Source: Paenibacillus sp. Root444D2
GTDB lineage: Bacteria; Bacillota; Bacilli; Paenibacillales; NBRC-103111
Direction of reading: 5' to 3'
NCBI RefSeq assembly: GCF_001426375.1
Contig: NZ_LMEO01000010.1
Coordinates: 1-64,000 of the forward strand
DNA length: 64,000 nucleotides
The position numbers and the translations under genes are program-made. Within the stretch, counting starts at the first letter, position 1. Each line of letters starts with the position of its first letter. The notes under the pieces were generated by a model that was not told where the DNA came from, ran no database searches, and saw only the letters and a list, made by a program, of their open reading frames with translations. Shown piece by piece: positions 62,262 to 64,000 of this stretch.

Positions 62262-63428
62262 TCATTGAAAGAGAATATCTCGTGTATCGGCATTAGGAGC
62301 GATGAACTCAAACAACCGTGTCGCTTCCGCAGCAACTTCTATGTGTTCAACTTGGGATAATGGCTCGAATAAGTTGATGGTCAAAATAGCCGATTTGCGT
62401 TTCTGGGTGATGGACCAAATGCCGCGAACAAAACCATCGACAATCAGCGTGGCCCGGATGATGCCATTGTCTGTGAACACCTGATGCTTGTCTTCATCGC
62501 GCATGATGCGGGTGCGATCATCGTAGGACAGGAGCATGTTGTCGAACTCCGATAGAAAACGCGGCGGTGCTGGGATTGCAGGGTCCGGCCGAGGAGCGTC
62601 CGGCAGGTCGAACAGCTCGTTTCCTTGCTCGTCGCTGAAGGAGAGCAGGCTTGGGCGAAGCCGCTCAATCACCTCGCGCAGCCGAGTAAGCCCGGACCAG
62701 ACCTGCATATCCTTGACGGATGCAGGTCCGAAGGCCGCCAGGTAGCGCAGCAGCATGGCTTCGGGGTCTTGCCCTTGTGCCAGCGGGCGGCCGAGCCAAG
62801 CGTCCGCTGTGGTGTGGGCGGCCTGTCCGCTGGCGCCCCAGATGCCGCGGGGCGGCACCTGAACAAGCGGCAGGCTGCAGCGCACCGCTTGAGCCAGAGC
62901 CGTGGCATCGCGCTGCGGCCACTTGGCTTGAAGGCGCTTGCCGAGCTCACTGAAGGTGAGCGGCTGCGCCTCGAGGAACGCTCGCCCAGCGGCGGCGAGC
63001 GCGTCTAGATCCAGTTCGGCAAGCTTCTTGCCGAACGTGCCCTTTAAGGCGCGGTCCTGCACGGACTGCAGGACGGGGCGCAGCGTCAGGCAGTCTTCGG
63101 CCGTGACGAGATGGATTGTCGAGCGCATGAGGGCGATGCGCACAATGCTTCTATCCATGATGTGCTGAGACAGCTCCTCATGGCGAAAGTTCTGCAGTCT
63201 AGTCCACAACGCCACATAGGGTGGGTTAGGAGCTTGCGCCTGCAGGCCGACGAGGTGCCGGACAGCCTGGAGGACGGGCATGTCCGAGCGCTCGAGGAGC
63301 AATTGCCGAGCTAGTAGTGCTCGGTTTAAGGCACGCTGACTGAGGGTATGGTTGGCAAAGCCGGTCATGGCGGGTTTAGAAATGTCCATTTTAGCGCAGC
63401 CCTCGTCTGAAGAATTGATTAACGACAT
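62262..63428 (-). CDS. HTH_42 winged-helix protein (AlkZ/AlkX-like DNA glycosylase family)
   Basis: 388 residues of the winged-helix HTH_42 family. The N-terminal region has LSQRALNRALLARQLLLER and the Q-A-Q motif in LVGLQAQAPNPPYVALW; the AlkZ-type crosslink glycosylases use a Q-x-Q pair for catalysis. Later conserved parts are RTTIHL-like RSTIHLVTAEDCL, a DNA-binding RYLAAFGPASVKDMQVWSGL and SEFDNMLLSYDDRTRI. ATG 63428 has AGGAGG upstream. The central part (about 62550-63100) is GC-rich. Action on alkylated or crosslinked DNA is inferred from family. Confidence 0.85.
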   Translation of the reverse strand: MSLINSSDEGCAKMDISKPAMTGFANHTLSQRALNRALLARQLLLERSDMPVLQAVRHLVGLQAQAPNPPYVALWTRLQNFRHEELSQHIMDRSIVRIALMRSTIHLVTAEDCLTLRPVLQSVQDRALKGTFGKKLAELDLDALAAAGRAFLEAQPLTFSELGKRLQAKWPQRDATALAQAVRCSLPLVQVPPRGIWGASGQAAHTTADAWLGRPLAQGQDPEAMLLRYLAAFGPASVKDMQVWSGLTRLREVIERLRPSLLSFSDEQGNELFDLPDAPRPDPAIPAPPRFLSEFDNMLLSYDDRTRIMRDEDKHQVFTDNGIIRATLIVDGFVRGIWSITQKRKSAILTINLFEPLSQVEHIEVAAEATRLFEFIAPNADTRDILFQ

Positions 63429-63601
63429 GTGGATGTGCCTCCTATGATTTGAACGATCATTCGCTATATAAATTCCATTATATAACAACTTACTGACAAC
63501 GTAATGTCAGGGAGATATGCCTGGTTTATGACTAGATAAGTTGTTTCTGTTGGTATTAGAACGCTACAATGGAGTTAACGATTATCCGAGAGGTGAAGGG
63601 C

Positions 63602-64000
63602 ATGATCAACATCGGTCTAGCCGGATGGGGCGACCATGAGTTAGGCGGCAGCAAAGGGAAGCTGCGGGAGTATGGCGCACACTTTCCGATTGTGGAAGTG
63701 GATACTTCTTTTTACGCTATCCAACCGGAACGTAATTATTTAAAATGGAACCAAGAGACCCCAGAACGCTTTGGATTCATTATTAAGGCATACCAAGGAA
63801 TGACGGGCCATCTGCGGGGAGAGAATCCTTTTGCCGGCGGGATGGAGCAAATGTTTGAGGCTTTCTTACAATCGATTCGACCTGTTCAAGAAGCGGGGAA
63901 GCTTAAAGCTGTTCTGTTTCAGTACCCACCTTGGTTTGATTGCAACAAGACGAATGTGGAGGTGCTTCGTGATGCTAAAGAGAAGATGGGCGATGTACCC
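63602..64000 (+). CDS. DUF72-family protein, partial (runs off the window)
   Basis: 133 codons visible. It opens MINIGLAGWGDHELG and continues FPIVEVDTSFYAIQPERNYLKW, then FGFIIKAYQGMTGHL and LKAVLFQYPPWFDCN, the DUF72 (YecE/YunF-like) TIM-barrel signature. ATG 63602 has GAGAGGTGAAGG upstream. It is divergent from the HTH_42 gene. The C-terminal half lies beyond 64000; function of the family is not known. Confidence 0.88.
   Translation, partial: MINIGLAGWGDHELGGSKGKLREYGAHFPIVEVDTSFYAIQPERNYLKWNQETPERFGFIIKAYQGMTGHLRGENPFAGGMEQMFEAFLQSIRPVQEAGKLKAVLFQYPPWFDCNKTNVEVLRDAKEKMGDVP

Overview
The window looks like a chromosomal segment of a monoderm, spore-former-type Bacillota, most probably Paenibacillus or a close relative. 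The signs are Shine-Dalgarno sites of the AGGAGG type, frequent TTG and GTG starts, LplB/LplC-type sugar permeases with a membrane AraC regulator, GlpP antitermination, GlnRS used directly, and a Pel locus without the outer-membrane components PelB and PelC. No rRNA, tRNA, phage or insertion sequence was found. Species assignment is inference.

1-11.6 kb: a frameshifted PepSY-type membrane protein, a DHA2 drug exporter divergent from a PadR regulator with a visible ATGT-N8-ACAT operator, a DUF2306 membrane protein, a truncated dihydrofolate reductase remnant, a TmrB-like kinase, a second DHA2 exporter and an OmpR/histidine kinase pair. A 1.5 kb gene-free stretch follows, holding a promoter-driven structured RNA candidate and a 113-bp tandem repeat array. 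Then come small YjbR, DUF2500 and GNAT genes.

11.7-29.8 kb: the most striking block. A nine-gene minus-strand operon runs (NDP-sugar epimerase fused to PelD)-PelE-PelA deacetylase-PelF-PelG and continues into two CotH-kinase proteins, a VTC polyphosphate-polymerase-type protein and DUF4956. It has one promoter at 24490-24462 and one strong terminator at 11752-11780. Divergent from it are a secreted DUF4832 glycosidase-like protein, a stalk-domain protein and a secreted beta-helix protein behind a cyclic-di-GMP-I riboswitch. Inference: c-di-GMP controls polymer synthesis through PelD and an extracellular partner through the riboswitch, while CotH, VTC and DUF4956 may modify the polymer or its anchor.

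29.9-44 kb: M42 peptidase, an MBL hydrolase/TetR pair with an operator inside its promoter, AlkA-type glycosylase, a TetM-like GTPase, and glpP-glpK-glpD with two leader terminators sharing a GlpP-type motif. Then come a TVP38-type membrane protein and a LysR gene divergent from aroA.

44-64 kb: a carbohydrate ABC transporter (two permeases and a lipoprotein) with its AraC-type membrane sensor, YetF, a short-chain dehydrogenase, DinB, a WYL regulator, a secreted protein, M29 aminopeptidase, glnS, a second two-component pair followed by a secreted helical-repeat protein, an HTH_42/AlkZ-like protein and the start of a DUF72 gene.

Scattered through the intergenic regions is an unusual repeat architecture: 21-bp palindromes (8-bp arm, 5-bp loop, 8-bp arm) whose centres are mostly spaced 51 or 62 bp apart. 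The rule holds in six islands even though the arm sequence differs between islands. A second family of hairpins with compensatory stem changes occurs at 54.5 and 62.1 kb.
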